NCBI GenBank assembly: GCA_032718565.1
Contig: JAVGVS010000159.1
Location: 189,901-253,900, forward strand
DNA: 64,000 nucleotides
Direction: 5' to 3'
From: Distichodus sexfasciatus
Taxonomy: Eukaryota > Chordata > Actinopteri > Characiformes > Distichodontidae
The notes under the pieces were generated by a model. The model did not search any database and had not been told where the DNA came from. It was given only the letters and a program-made list of their open reading frames with translations. The position numbers and the translations under genes are program-made. Each line of letters begins with the position of its first letter. The stretch's first letter is position 1. This document shows positions 23,901 to 35,005 of this stretch, one piece after another.

Positions 23901-25499
23901 CCACAGTAGTAATTGGTGTGAGTGAGTTAGCGCCAGCTGTGTGAGTTTTGAGTTGCTCTCAACTGATTTTATAAAGTTTAAAAACTCAAGCTGGCTGTGT
24001 TTCTGCAGAACTCAGAGCCTGGGTTTTATTCCTCCTCCACCTTCTGTTCTGTTGTACTCGTTGCTGTTTTTTCCTCTCGCTCATTTCAGACAGGGCTGAA
24101 CCGCAGCTGAGAGATCGGTGTGTGTGTGTGTAACTCTGCAGGCGGTCGTCCTGACACCAGCATTTGCAGTCAGCTTCAGCTCATCACGTTTGTACATTTT
24201 TCACTTGAACGTGATCCCGGCTGCAGGTGTCTAAGGTAAGCTGCAGGATCTTTCCACATCATGACCAGCATTTACTCCTCACAAACTAAACATCTGATCA
24301 GGTTTAGGTTTAGAGGTTTGAAATGGTTTTTTTATTTTCTCAAGAGAATCCATGTATCTTTTGTTTACTCTTTTTTCGAATTGAAGCCAAAACCTAAATT
24401 ATTTTTTTCAACATGTTTCCAAAACCCAAACCAAAAAATGTGCTCAACTTAAAAATAAAGAGAAAATCAACCTGGACAATACATATAATGACGCCAAAAC
24501 AAGTTGTAAAATACCTGTCCGTTTTTGATTACCGTTTTTTCTCAGCTAAAAAAAATAATTCAGTAAAAAAGAAGAAAAACTGAATAACCACACCAAAATG
24601 GAAAAAAAGCAAATAACGAGCCATTTTCCTATTTCCCATTTTGTATCCGAATAAAAATGGAAAAAAGCGAAATGGAAAACCAGGTGAGGAATCCAAAACA
24701 AAAATGAAAAACAATTAGGTTGCAGTGTTTTCCTTTTTCTTTTTTAAAATCGAATACAAAAGGGCAAATCAGAAAATCATTCCTTATTCGGTTTTGGGTG
24801 TAAATATTAAAAATACCAATATTGAAATTGAATGAACAAATGATACAGGGATTTTATGAGAGAACAGTGGATTTCAGCATGAGGCCTGAAGCTGGCGCTG
24901 CTCAGTCTTTACAGCATTACTTGCATGGCTGAGTTGATATATATTTAAATACCTGTCTGTGCGTCGTGCCGAATCAAGCCACCCTCCCCACCTCCTCTAA
25001 CAATCGTGCCGAACCTCCTTTCCAAACTGCAGAATGTTTCCTTCTTGTTTTTAAACGAGCGTTTTCTACCCAGAGATGGATTAAGCCTCTAGTATTTTTC
25101 TCGAATAAACTGAATAGAGTTTTTCTTCTGCAAAATAAGGTCAAAGCTTTGTGCTGAAAGGAAAAAAAAATGTGTGAATGCGACATGGACATTAAGACAT
25201 GCGTCTGACCAAAACTACCTGTAAACAGATAAAGATGTTTGTATTTTTCTCTTCTTTGTAAAAAAAACAAAAGAAAAATGATTATTTTTTGTATGGCTCT
25301 GCTATGCTTGTACTGAGAATGTAATTTTGTGGAGGACGGACCGTGAGAACTATGGGCTTTTAATGTGCTCCGACTCCTACAGAGGGTTGATATTTCTCTC
25401 AGTTTCTGACTTGCTGCATTAAAAAAATGTCACAAAACCAAAAATAACACTTGATATAAACATTTGTCATGGTTCCTCTCTTTTTTTATATGAAGGTGG

Positions 25500-25830
25500 A
25501 TAGACTGAACTTAACACTTACAGGTTAATATGAGTATAGTATTAACGTAACAGTGTAGTCATAAGTAATAACCTAGTATTGTAATATAGTAACCTGTAGT
25601 AATACCTTCATATTGAGGTGATAAACTAAATACCTGTATTAATAACTTAATATTACAGTTTTAACCCTATAGTAATAACCTGGTATCATACTACAGTAAT
25701 AATCTACAGTAATAACTTAATAGTAGAGTAATACAGTAGTAACCTATAGTAAACTTAATACTGTAGTGATATAGTTATAAGCTATAATAATAACTTGGTA
25801 GTGCAGTAATATACTAAATACCTATATACT
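25500..25830. repeat. AGTAATAACCT minisatellite
   Basis: About ten degenerate units with TAGTAATAACCTAGTAT and CAGTAATA words. It is AT-rich and lies in intergenic DNA. Confidence 0.7.
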
Positions 25831-25837
25831 TAAGATT

Positions 25838-25900
25838 CAAGATTCTTTATTTGTCACATACGTAGTTATACAATGTTACCAGGATCTTCAATAGGTGATT
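25838..25900 (+). repeat. Short dispersed repeat (AAGATTCTTTATTTGTCACAT)
   Basis: TTCAAGATTCTTTATTTGTC followed by ACATACGTAGTTATACAATG. The reverse complement of its start recurs at 43150-43195 (GTATGTGACAAAGAATCTTG). It is probably the end of a retroposon. Confidence 0.5.
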
Positions 25901-26639
25901 TTTTGTGCGAAGGGTCAGTATGAAGTAGATTTTGGATGCTGCGTTGCTTATTCCGGAGTGTGGTTACACCCCCGTTAGACAGGTGGTGTTAAAGTAAGAA
26001 GTGTGGGTCGAGTGTGAGGCCCTCAGCGCTGTAGCAGGACATTAGGGCCCATTAGCAGCTCCCGGAGGTTTCTTATGAAGTGCTGCCAATTTGTCATTCA
26101 CCCCCTTTGGCAGACACACTACACGTCGGGGTTTGTTTTCTTGTGTTCCAGGCCAAATGTGTGTGTGTGTGTGTGTGTCTGCTCTTGCCTCAGGCCAGAT
26201 GGGGGCCGTCGACTTTCCCTCGTTTTTTTGGTAATGACGCTAAGGTACTAACGTGTCTCTAAAGCTGCATTCGTTTCACCTGATTTACTATTGCACGTCC
26301 TCTAGTGTTTGGGGTCTCTAAGTTCGATTAGCTTTCCGTAATTAGACTTAAATTAAATTTGGGAAATATTCGGAACCTCTAGTTGATTTTATCTCGCCCT
26401 TTTCGATTGTCACGATTATTTTTGAGGTTCTGTAACTACCCTCCCACATACTACCAAGTGTGTTGTCATGTGACTCCGCCCTCTACATCAGTATGTGTTT
26501 CCTTCAGTAATTAATATTTACAAAGATAAATCCATAGATTTCCGTATATGTTCAATAACTATTTAAATCCTGTATTTAGTCTTGTGCGCAAGGTAAACAT
26601 CGTGTATGTTTTAATACGCTTCAAATTCTTCATTAATCA

Positions 26640-27070
26640 TAATCGAGGTAAAACGTCCAGTTGCTCGTGATATCCATGCAGTCGCCCGGCCGTCTCTTTA
26701 CAAATGAGCTGGTCCCTTTCGGAAAGGAAGTTCCCCAATGTCATGTCATGCCCAGACACTGCTCCAGATCCTCGTTCCTCCTGATGGCTCGTACCTGAGG
26801 CCTGCAAAGTGGCCAGTTAGAGCATCAAAAGGGAGCGTTGTATGGCTAACGCCAGCGAAAGGTGTGAGATTTCTCGTCGGGCCCGGGCGGGTGGGGGCCT
26901 TTACGGGGCCCACAGCCGTCTGATCCCCGCCTCAAGTGCCTGTGTATTGGCAGCTGTTAAGCTATTGAAGGCTTCAGGACCAGCAAATGGTGAAGCTGAC
27001 TGACTGACGCCTCCCAGCGCCCAACATCTTACAGTTGGCAATGCTTCAGATGTAATAAAACTGATTTCAC
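26640..27070. promoter_or_regulatory. Unique GC-richer block with a T-box half-site: candidate enhancer
   Basis: Non-repetitive DNA within AT-rich intergenic sequence, about 8 kb upstream of tbx16. AGGTGTGA at 26860-26867 equals the canonical T-box half-site. Regulatory function is inferred only from uniqueness, composition and the motif. Confidence 0.25.
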
Positions 27071-29008
27071 TTGGAGACTCTTCTAATTCTCTTTGTGTTA
27101 TTTTACTTATATCTATTTACATCCAAACTTTCTATATATTTTTGTTATACTTTTAATGCCTTAGAACCAACCAAAAATGACAAATGTTACAAAGTACATG
27201 GCGATAAACTTCCCGTCTTCATCCTTTCGTTCTTTTCCCTGTTTTAGGACACAATTCAAGCTTGAGATAAATGGCCATAATCTCAGAACTGAGTTTATTG
27301 CCAAGTACCGTTTCCCAAACAAGCAGTTTGGTTTGTGTTTGGCACTAAAACAAGTCAGATAAAATATAGGATCCAAATGGATACCGAGATTTTCCTCCTT
27401 TGCATTCTTTTATCCATTGAAAAATCCCATGACGTTTCTTTTTCCCAATTTTTAGCACGGAGACGATTCGAGTTTGAGGTAAATCACAAGTCATTCAGAA
27501 TCCAAGTTGAGTTGCCAAGGATGCAGGCTTAGGATGGTTGCTACATTAAGAAAGATAAAGGATTTAAAACCATACAGGATAATTAAAAAAATAATAGAAT
27601 AGAGATTTCAACATCTACTGTCATCACGATAAATTACGATTAACGAGCAGTTATTTTGTTTGGGGTTTATTTTTATTGTTCTTTGCCCTCATAGTTCACT
27701 CACAATGCTTGGACTTTAAATTTGCTTGACTATTAAAGCTTTTAAGTATCTCCTGAATTTAAAAATCATCGTAAAGACTACGTTGATTAGAGGTTCTGAA
27801 TGTCGCTTTCGATTAATTTTCACTTCATTACCCAGCGCTAGTTCCAGTGTAAGGTTTCTCAACCTGACTAAATGCTGAAAAAGCTAGCTAAAGGCACAGC
27901 GATCATGGCCGTGGCTTTGAGCTACAGCTGATCTGTGAACAGATTCTCCCCCGTAAAAAGAAAACCTAACCTCCCTGACAGCGAAAAGACAAAAGCCACG
28001 TCGTGCCGCGTCTGACGGGCCCGAGCTCAGCGTGAACAGGGTTTTGGCTCGGCAGGACTCTCTTGATCTCTGTGGGGTTTTTCGACAGGAAGCGGCCCTG
28101 CAACGTTTGGATACGTCACCTCACGTTTCCTCTAAAGACACGCCATGTGTTTGCAGCAACACATTAATGATATTTCTAACTTGATCAAAGAGCGCGGACA
28201 TAACTTTATGAGACGCTTGAAGGGGTTAACTTCAAGTCGCTAGAACCCAACTTTGACCTTTCAGGGTTTGAATTCGGATTCTTTGCTGTTTTTTTTCTTG
28301 TGCTGTCTGAAAACCAAAAACGTGCCAATAGGAGATTTGGTAAAAAAGTAATTCAACTTAATATAAACATAAAATTGAAAGAACAGTTCTATATAACCAT
28401 TAACAGTGCATTTTCTATCAAACAGATTCTAAAAAATTAGGGAAATCTCTTAAAAACAAATTCTTAAAAATTAATTCTGTGACACAGAATTTTTTTGTGC
28501 CGTGACAATCTTTAACAACTAATTTAATCCTGTTTGCAATTTCTGGTAATTTCTACAAAAATTTTCTTATCAGCTACGTTAATCTTGGGTGCCATTTCTA
28601 ACAATGTCAACACCTCCTAGGTGTTAATAAGCTAGTAAGCCCCAACTTAGCCATTAAGCTGAGGTTTGGGTGTCCGAATTATCGAGCCCAAGCTGCTAAT
28701 CTTGACGGCACTGTTAAAAATTTCACCTCTTTTTCCCCAGACCTGGTCTAAGCCCCTTTCCGTTCTTTTCTTCAAACAGTTATAGTTTTCGTTACTTTAA
28801 AGCATTGTCATCTTCCTCCTGATGTTGATCTGGAAAACATTAATTTTTCTCCATGTATCAGCTCTTTCTAATCTTTTCAGCTCGCTCCGTCGGCCTTGCC
28901 ACCGCCACCGTCGTGTGTAATGATGGTGGTGATGGAGGTGCTGTTGAATTGTACACCTCCATCAGCTCCAACAACTTAAAGAACACTCAGTGTGGAGTCA
29001 AGAACAAG
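27071..29008. other. Intergenic DNA without recognised feature
   Basis: AT-rich sequence. No exon, RNA gene or clear repeat boundary was identified, and short frames lack support. Confidence 0.4.
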
Positions 29009-29343
29009 GGCGGCACGGTGGCGGAGTGGTTAGCACTGCTGCCTCACAGCGAGAAGGTCCTGGGTTCGAACCCCGGAGACGGCTGTGTGTGGAGTTTGCG
29101 TGCTCTCCCCGTGTTTGCGTGGATTTTCTCCGGGTGCTCCGGTTTCCTCCCACAGTCCAAAAGCATGCAATATACAGTAGGTTAACCGGCGAGTCTAAAT
29201 TGGCCCCGTAAGGTGTGAGTCTGAGTGTGTTGCCGCCTGCCCAGGGTTGTTCCCCACCTTGCTCCTGTAAGTTCCCGGGATAGGCTCCGGTCCCCCCCGT
29301 GACCCCTGTTGGGATTAAGCTGTTCACATAATGAATGACTGAA
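29009..29343 (+). mobile_element. tRNA-derived SINE, family C, near full length
   Basis: A-box TGGCGGAGTGG at 29019-29029 and B-box GGTTCGAACCC at 29063-29073 fit RNA polymerase III promoter consensus. The body has GGAGTTTGCGTGCTCTCCCC and TCCGGTTTCCTCCCACAG, and the tail is AATGAATGACTGAAT. It is a very common teleost repeat type. It is not a functional tRNA because no acceptor stem pairs. Confidence 0.85.
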
Positions 29344-29650
29344 TAGCGGTGTAACAATATATCAGTCTACATTGATACGTCAATTAAACGATTATTGATA
29401 CAGTGTGAAAACATTGATCAGACGTCATACGTTGTGTAACGTCCCTTCTTACTGAAGAGGAGCTCAATCTTGTTATTAAAATAGAAGATTGGTTTTCATT
29501 TAAATGTCTGGCTCAGCTCAGTTTGTGTTAAATCAGCATATGATAACGTCTCATATCGAACCCTAAATCGAAATCGTATCGTAGCAGAGTTTGTGATATC
29601 AGACGACATCGAATCATTGTCCGTTGAATCGATATAATTTTGTCTCCTAA
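29344..29650. mobile_element. MITE-like element with GGTGTAA ends
   Basis: It begins GCGGTGTAACAATATATC and ends near GATTTACACCTCG. It includes AATCGTATCGTAGCAGAG and GTGATATCAGACGACATCGA, motifs also seen at 5425-5480. It is inserted directly at the SINE tail. Confidence 0.55.
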
Positions 29651-29770
29651 TGAAACATGATTTACACCTCGAATAATTACAGCTCGGGGAAAAAAAGAGA
29701 CCACATCACTTTATTTCTGACTTGTTGGTTTTACAGTTTGTGGCTGTGTGTCTGTAAAATATACAGTTGA

Positions 29771-30019
29771 AAGTGAGTGATTATTTGTCATCGTGAACAC
29801 ACCACAGCACAGCACACAGTGCACCACAACCAAACGTGGCCTCTGTATTTAACCCATCCGTGAAGGAGCAGTGGGCAGCTAACAAGCACCCGGGGAGCAG
29901 TGCTTGGGGACGGTACCTTGCTCATGAGTACCTCAGTGGTAACTTTACCGGCCCTGGATTCGAACCTGCGACCTTCTGATCACGGGGCAAACACCCTACC
30001 GTTACGTCATCATCTGCCC
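29771..30019 (-). mobile_element. tRNA-derived SINE, family A, copy 3
   Basis: Reverse-complement copy running from AGTGATTATTTGTCA (tail end) to the tRNA-like head with GGATTCGAACCTGCGACC on the plus strand. Nearly full length and similar to the copy at 7955. Confidence 0.85.
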
Positions 30020-30721
30020 CTGTTCTTTTATAACTTAACCATGCTTATTTCAAAATTCCCAACATTTTTGGAGTAAATAATCTGACCTATTATCTTATTA
30101 TCTTATGGAGTCAATGATCGTAATCTAACCTGGAAGTTGCAAACTACACATGTATCATTTTACAAGTATTTCATTAAGAGAACATGGTCCACGAGTCCGC
30201 GGTGTCCTCGTGTGCTGAGCTCTGTTTCCTCTTGGAATATAACACATGGAATAGCTGCTATAAAAACGGAACTGCAGTTATATATTAAAATATGGGCTGC
30301 TTTCTTATTTTTCACATTCCTGCAACTGCAATAGCTCCTAAAAGAATAGCAACCTGTACATTTCACACTCACAACCACATATTGCAACAGAAAAAGTCAT
30401 GTGATCTCTTATTTATTTCCAGAGCTGTATATTAGGATGTTTTTTTTGTGACCTTAGATTTAAAAAGCTCTTTTAAGACGCCGTTCTGCAAAATCTGAGT
30501 CGTGTGAAGTGCGTACACTTTTTGTTTTACTGAGATGCAATAATCTAGAACTAAGAATATATAAGTTTTGATAAGCTTTTAAAAACCTCGTGAAATTTCA
30601 GTCGCTAAATGCTGGTGTCTCTCTTTTTTTTTTTAATGTAGAATTCTGAATTTTTGAATGCAACCCTGCATTTCCGTGGGGATTTAAAAATTTAAAGTAA
30701 ACTATCATTTATCAACTCTAA

Positions 30722-31135
30722 AACACTTTGGTGACCATAAGATTGCATGTTTGGACCCCAGGAGAGACTAAACACCCCCACTGGGGCCCTGAGCAAGACC
30801 CTTAAGCATTAAAGTTGCTCTGGGGAGACTTTTCCAGCACTTAGGAAATGGATTAGTGCATCTGCCAACTGCAAATGATCAACAATTTCGGAATTCGTGT
30901 CTGAAATGACCCGGACTGAAAGTTTAACACGCTTGGGTGGATGTGTGAGTCGAAATCTGAAGGCTGGACTTCTTAAAGTTGTCTCACCTCGAATCCGAAA
31001 GGCTTCTTTAGGTCTAAAAACCAAATCAAAAGACAAATCCCAGTAGAGGATAAACTGATTTTTTGGAACTGAAAAAGAAGTCTTTCGGATGAGAGGTGAA
31101 ACGTCTTCAAGCACCTAAAAGAAGTCTAGTTGCCT
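30722..31135. repeat. Composite of dispersed repeat fragments
   Basis: 30722-30870 resembles SINE family B (GGGCCCTGAGCAAGACCCTT). 31080-31135 (GGATGAGAGGTGAAACGTCT, TCAAGCTCCTGGA) matches the repeat downstream of tbx16 at 41448-41515. Confidence 0.5.
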
Positions 31136-32184
31136 TCAGTTCAAGCTCCTGGACGACAAAAAAAGCTTCCACGGATTAACGAAACCTGACCATCACGCCA
31201 CAGACTGAAACTACGCCATCTCCCTTATTCCTCCCTCGAGCCCTCTTTATGATAATCGGAGGTGCGATGATGTCTTTACTCGCTCTGTATGGGTCACGAC
31301 TTGAGTTATAACACTAATATACATCCACTTTGCTGTTACGCAGCATCAATACTTTCACAGCCTGAGCAGGCTTTCAGCTCGTAAGCATACAATCCCACTG
31401 TAACTGCTGCTCCCTTTATGAGCCGCCTCCTTCCCTTTCCACCCTCGCCGTGTTCAACGACGCCACTGTCAATACCACTTTCCCTCTGTGTCTCTATTCG
31501 TATTGATTGAAACTGAGAGCAGCACTCAGGAAAACGGGGCACAAGTCTACCATTCTAACAAGGCCTGACTTTCAATGCCACAAAAGTTTGGTGATGAAAC
31601 ATATTCCAGACACAAATTTTGGTTCTGTATTCGTGGATTTCGGTTCGGTTCTGGATTTTAAGGTGAAATATTCTTTATTTAGTGCATTATACAGACCTTC
31701 ACTGCGACCTTACAATTTTCACCAATTTCTGTAATTTTTGGACCAATTACTGTTGTTTCCCGCAAAATGTTGAACCATACGACCTCACTTCCTTGTTGCG
31801 TTCAGAAGACGCAGGGAACGTGTGGTTTCAAAAATAACTAAATGATTAATGGTTATCAAAATAAATAGTGGCTTTGTTTCCTTCATTTTAATTAATTATT
31901 AAAGAATCATTATAAAGTTGAATAAAATCACAAAATTTACCACATTTTCCTCTGGCCTTCAGGAAGTCTGTGACGACGGTTCATCAAGACAAGCCAAAAT
32001 ATGAGGAAATTAGTTTGGCATAGAACAGTGTGACTGAGCAAAGGGGGAATCTCGAATCCTGAAATATCATTCCAGAATTCTTTCTTTATAGCAACTAACT
32101 CAAAGATAGTGACAACTTTATAGTAGTTTCAACTATATATATACACAGTATATATATATAGTAGAACACAGTATATATGTGTTC
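31136..32184. other. Intergenic DNA without recognised feature
   Basis: Mostly unique. The 31330-31510 part is somewhat GC-richer, but no gene is supported. Confidence 0.35.
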
Positions 32185-32289
32185 GTGTGTGTGTGTGCGT
32201 GTGTGTGCGTGTGTGTGTGCGTGTGCGTGTGTGTGTGCGTGTGTGTGTGCGTGTGTGCGTGCGTGCGTGTGTGCGTGCGTGCGTGTGTG
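32185..32289. repeat. (TG)n / (TGCG)n microsatellite
   Basis: About 105 bp of GTGTGTGTGCGT units with increasing GTGC content, abutting the start of a family A SINE. Confidence 0.9.
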
Positions 32290-32492
32290 CAGTTGGTACA
32301 GTTAGGGCGTTCAACCCGTGATCAGAAGGTCGCCAATTCGAATCCAAGGGCCGGTAAAGGTACCACTGAGGTACTCATGAGCAAGGGACCGTCCCCAAAC
32401 ACTGCTCCCTGGGTGCTGCCCATGTTAGCTGCCCACTGCTCCTTCACGGATGGTCAAATGCAGAGGTCACATTTCGTTGTGGTGCACTGTTG
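32290..32492 (+). mobile_element. tRNA-derived SINE, family A, copy 4
   Basis: CAGTTGGTACAGTTAGGGCG head, B-box-like AATTCGAATCC, TACCACTGAGGTACTCATGA body, and a truncated end at GTGGTGCACTGT. Confidence 0.85.
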
Positions 32493-32879
32493 TTATTATT
32501 TACTGTATATATAACTTGGTATTAACTCAGTAATAAGACTTATCTATATAGTTTCTCATATTTCATATTTGATATACGCACCCTGAGTCATTCCCAAAAA
32601 TATATATAAATTCTTGTTATTATTTATAATTTAATATATAAATATGTAATTTTCTTTCTTGCAATAATATTTTTAATCTTTTTTGTGGACAGGAACTAAA
32701 AGTTAAAAGATTAAGTTAAAAGTATTGCAAGAAAATAAATTTAATGTATAATTAATTAATTTTCATATTTTTAATCCTTTAGTTACTTGGAACTGTCTTG
32801 GTAATGAATCAGGGATAATTTCACTGTGTTGTAGTGATATGGTTCTATATATGTGCAATGTTCTGATGTGAAGAATCTT

Positions 32880-33900
32880 GAACTCTTAAACAGAACAGAT
32901 TTCATCAGTAAACGTTTCCATGAGACTCTGCCGAGGCCGTGCCAGACTCCAGATTATCCGTAACGTTTATTACCCCGTGCATGAATACAGAAGCTGGAGG
33001 ACTCACTCCAACCCTCTTTTAATCCCAAATGCATATGAATGGTTAGTAATGCTCAGTAGAGATCACGCTGCAGGTTAAACTCGCTCTCCCAGCTTTGTGT
33101 GTTTGTTCCCTGTAACTGGAGACCAATTTTGCTAACAGGCTGCGAAGTGCCGAGCAATACAGACGAATTCTGCTCTTCCTTTCATCGGGCCCTCGTCCAT
33201 TTCCTCCCTCAAATTCCTGCCACGTCTGACCCCGCGTTCATTTAATCTCTTATTCACGCTCAGTAATACTCTCATTCTTCACATTCTTTTTGGTTTATCA
33301 GTCTGTTCTCCTCTTTATCTTTAACGTTCTCTTTGTGTTCCTCCACCATCTCCTCTTTTTTTCTCTCAGTCTCTGTTTCTTGACTTCTCCTCATAATGTC
33401 CTTCTGGGGTAATAATCAGAGGCAATAATCGTAGTTAATTTTTTGCTCTCTCCTTCTTTTCTCTCTCCCCGTTTCTCTCTTACTCTCTCTCCATTTCTCT
33501 CCAGATTTCTCTCTTTCATAGCATCATATTCTTTGCATTTAGTCTCTCTCTCTTCTCCATTCCAATTGTCTCCTTAATTTTGTCTTTGTCAACAATCTCT
33601 GGTTCTATACAGCTTTAGCTTTATCAATCTCATCTCTTTCACTCCCTCACTGTCTCGCTCTCTCTTTCTCTCTCCACACACACACATTCACAGCATGAAT
33701 AGAAAGCCTAAACCCACAGGGGGAATATGCCGCAGCTCCTAATGAGATTAAGTACTGGAGCATTGTCACGTCTAGACACCCTGAATACACAAGGCACAAT
33801 GCTGTAAACAGCCCGCCTTCTCTCACACACACACACACACACCCCTCCTGCCTGCTTCTCCTCAGGTAGCCTCACCTGTGTGTTTGCCTCGGGGCCTGCG
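32880..33900. promoter_or_regulatory. Unique upstream DNA of tbx16 with a paired-homeodomain site: candidate enhancer
   Basis: Two non-repetitive blocks (32890-33260 and 33690-33900) are separated by CT-rich DNA. TAATGAGATTA at 33740-33750 matches the paired-type homeodomain dimer site TAAT-N3-ATTA, 1.25 kb upstream of the tbx16 start codon. Function is inferred. Confidence 0.3.
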
Positions 33901-34016
33901 TTCTGTCATAACTCTATTAATGTTTTACAGGTTGTGCTCATGAGACTCTCTATTGTGAAAGTGAAGTGAAAAGTAGAAATGAAGATTCATTTCATTTGCC
34001 AAAATCACGATAAAAT

Positions 34017-34125
<109 letters not shown>

Positions 34126-34639
34126 ACACACACACCCAATGTCTAAATGTCCTAAAAATCATATTTATACTTTATATAATAGAAGTATTTTATTAAATTG
34201 TGGCAAATATAATTACAAAATTGATTTAGGACCAACTTTCATGTTTAATGATGCTTTTAAATGTCCATGTATTCTACCATTTCTCCATTTGATTTTATTT
34301 GTATTTCTGTACTATTTTTAATTTGTTTGCATAAGTTTGTCATGTTCTCTCTGTGGAGCATTTCATCTCTGCACCATGTTGCTTCAGTGAGAATTAGGGA
34401 CCAAGTCTGTGTGAATGAGCAAACGTGTCCTCCAAATGTGTTCGATTTTGTTTGTGTGAACAAACAAATATGTCATTTAGGCCCAGGCTCTTGCTCTTTT
34501 CCTCTTTCTCTCTCTCTTTCTCTCTTCTCTGGGGAGGCCTGTGCATATTTGTTTAAAAGTCTTTTAGCAGTTCATAAAGCTGGCCTTCCTCCTCCTCCGC
34601 TGCTCCTCTTCCTGTCAGGACTCTATCAAGGCTCTGCTA

Positions 34640-34760
34640 AGTCTCTTTGATTTCCGCCCTCCTCCAATCACATCGCCGCCTCGCCTCATCAACTGGGTCA
34701 CTTCAAAGGGTGCAAATGGGGGTCCGAGCCCCGCCCACCTCCACCGGCCCTTTAAAGCCG
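34640..34760 (+). promoter_or_regulatory. tbx16: Probable tbx16 proximal promoter
   Basis: A GC-rich stretch 230-350 bp before the start codon holds two TCF/LEF-type sites, CTTTGAT at 34645-34651 and TTCAAAG at 34702-34708. It also has CCAAT at 34664-34668, a GC box CCCCGCCC at 34729-34736 and TTTAAAG (TATA-like) at 34751-34757. The Wnt input suggested by the TCF sites fits known control of tbx16; the site assignments are by motif only. Confidence 0.45.
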
Positions 34761-34989
34761 CCGGCCATCTTCTCCAGCCTTCAGAAACCCGACTGTCCTC
34801 ATCCCTTGGTTTTTCCCCCATCTCTGGACTTAACCGATTGACCCTCGGCTCATTGTGGATCTAACTGGAGTTTTGGAGCCCATATGGAGAGTCATTGGAC
34901 GGCGTGATCCCAAACGTCTGCTGTGATCTTTTTGGGCTGCTTAGCAAATTCTGTGGCAGAAAAATAAGAGCGTGTGAGACGTTGGAGAG

Positions 34990-35005
34990 ATGCAAGCCAT
35001 TAGAG
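34990..35005 (+). CDS. tbx16: tbx16 exon 1 (coding part)
   Basis: ATGCAAGCCATTAGAG followed by gtgagt, encoding MQAIR plus one base. Position -3 is a G, an acceptable start context. No other ATG could supply this reading frame at the splice junction. Confidence 0.85.

Noticed and set aside
29009..29080. tRNA gene with good A and B boxes
   Set aside because: The head belongs to a 335 bp SINE with a repetitive tail; no closing acceptor stem is seen.
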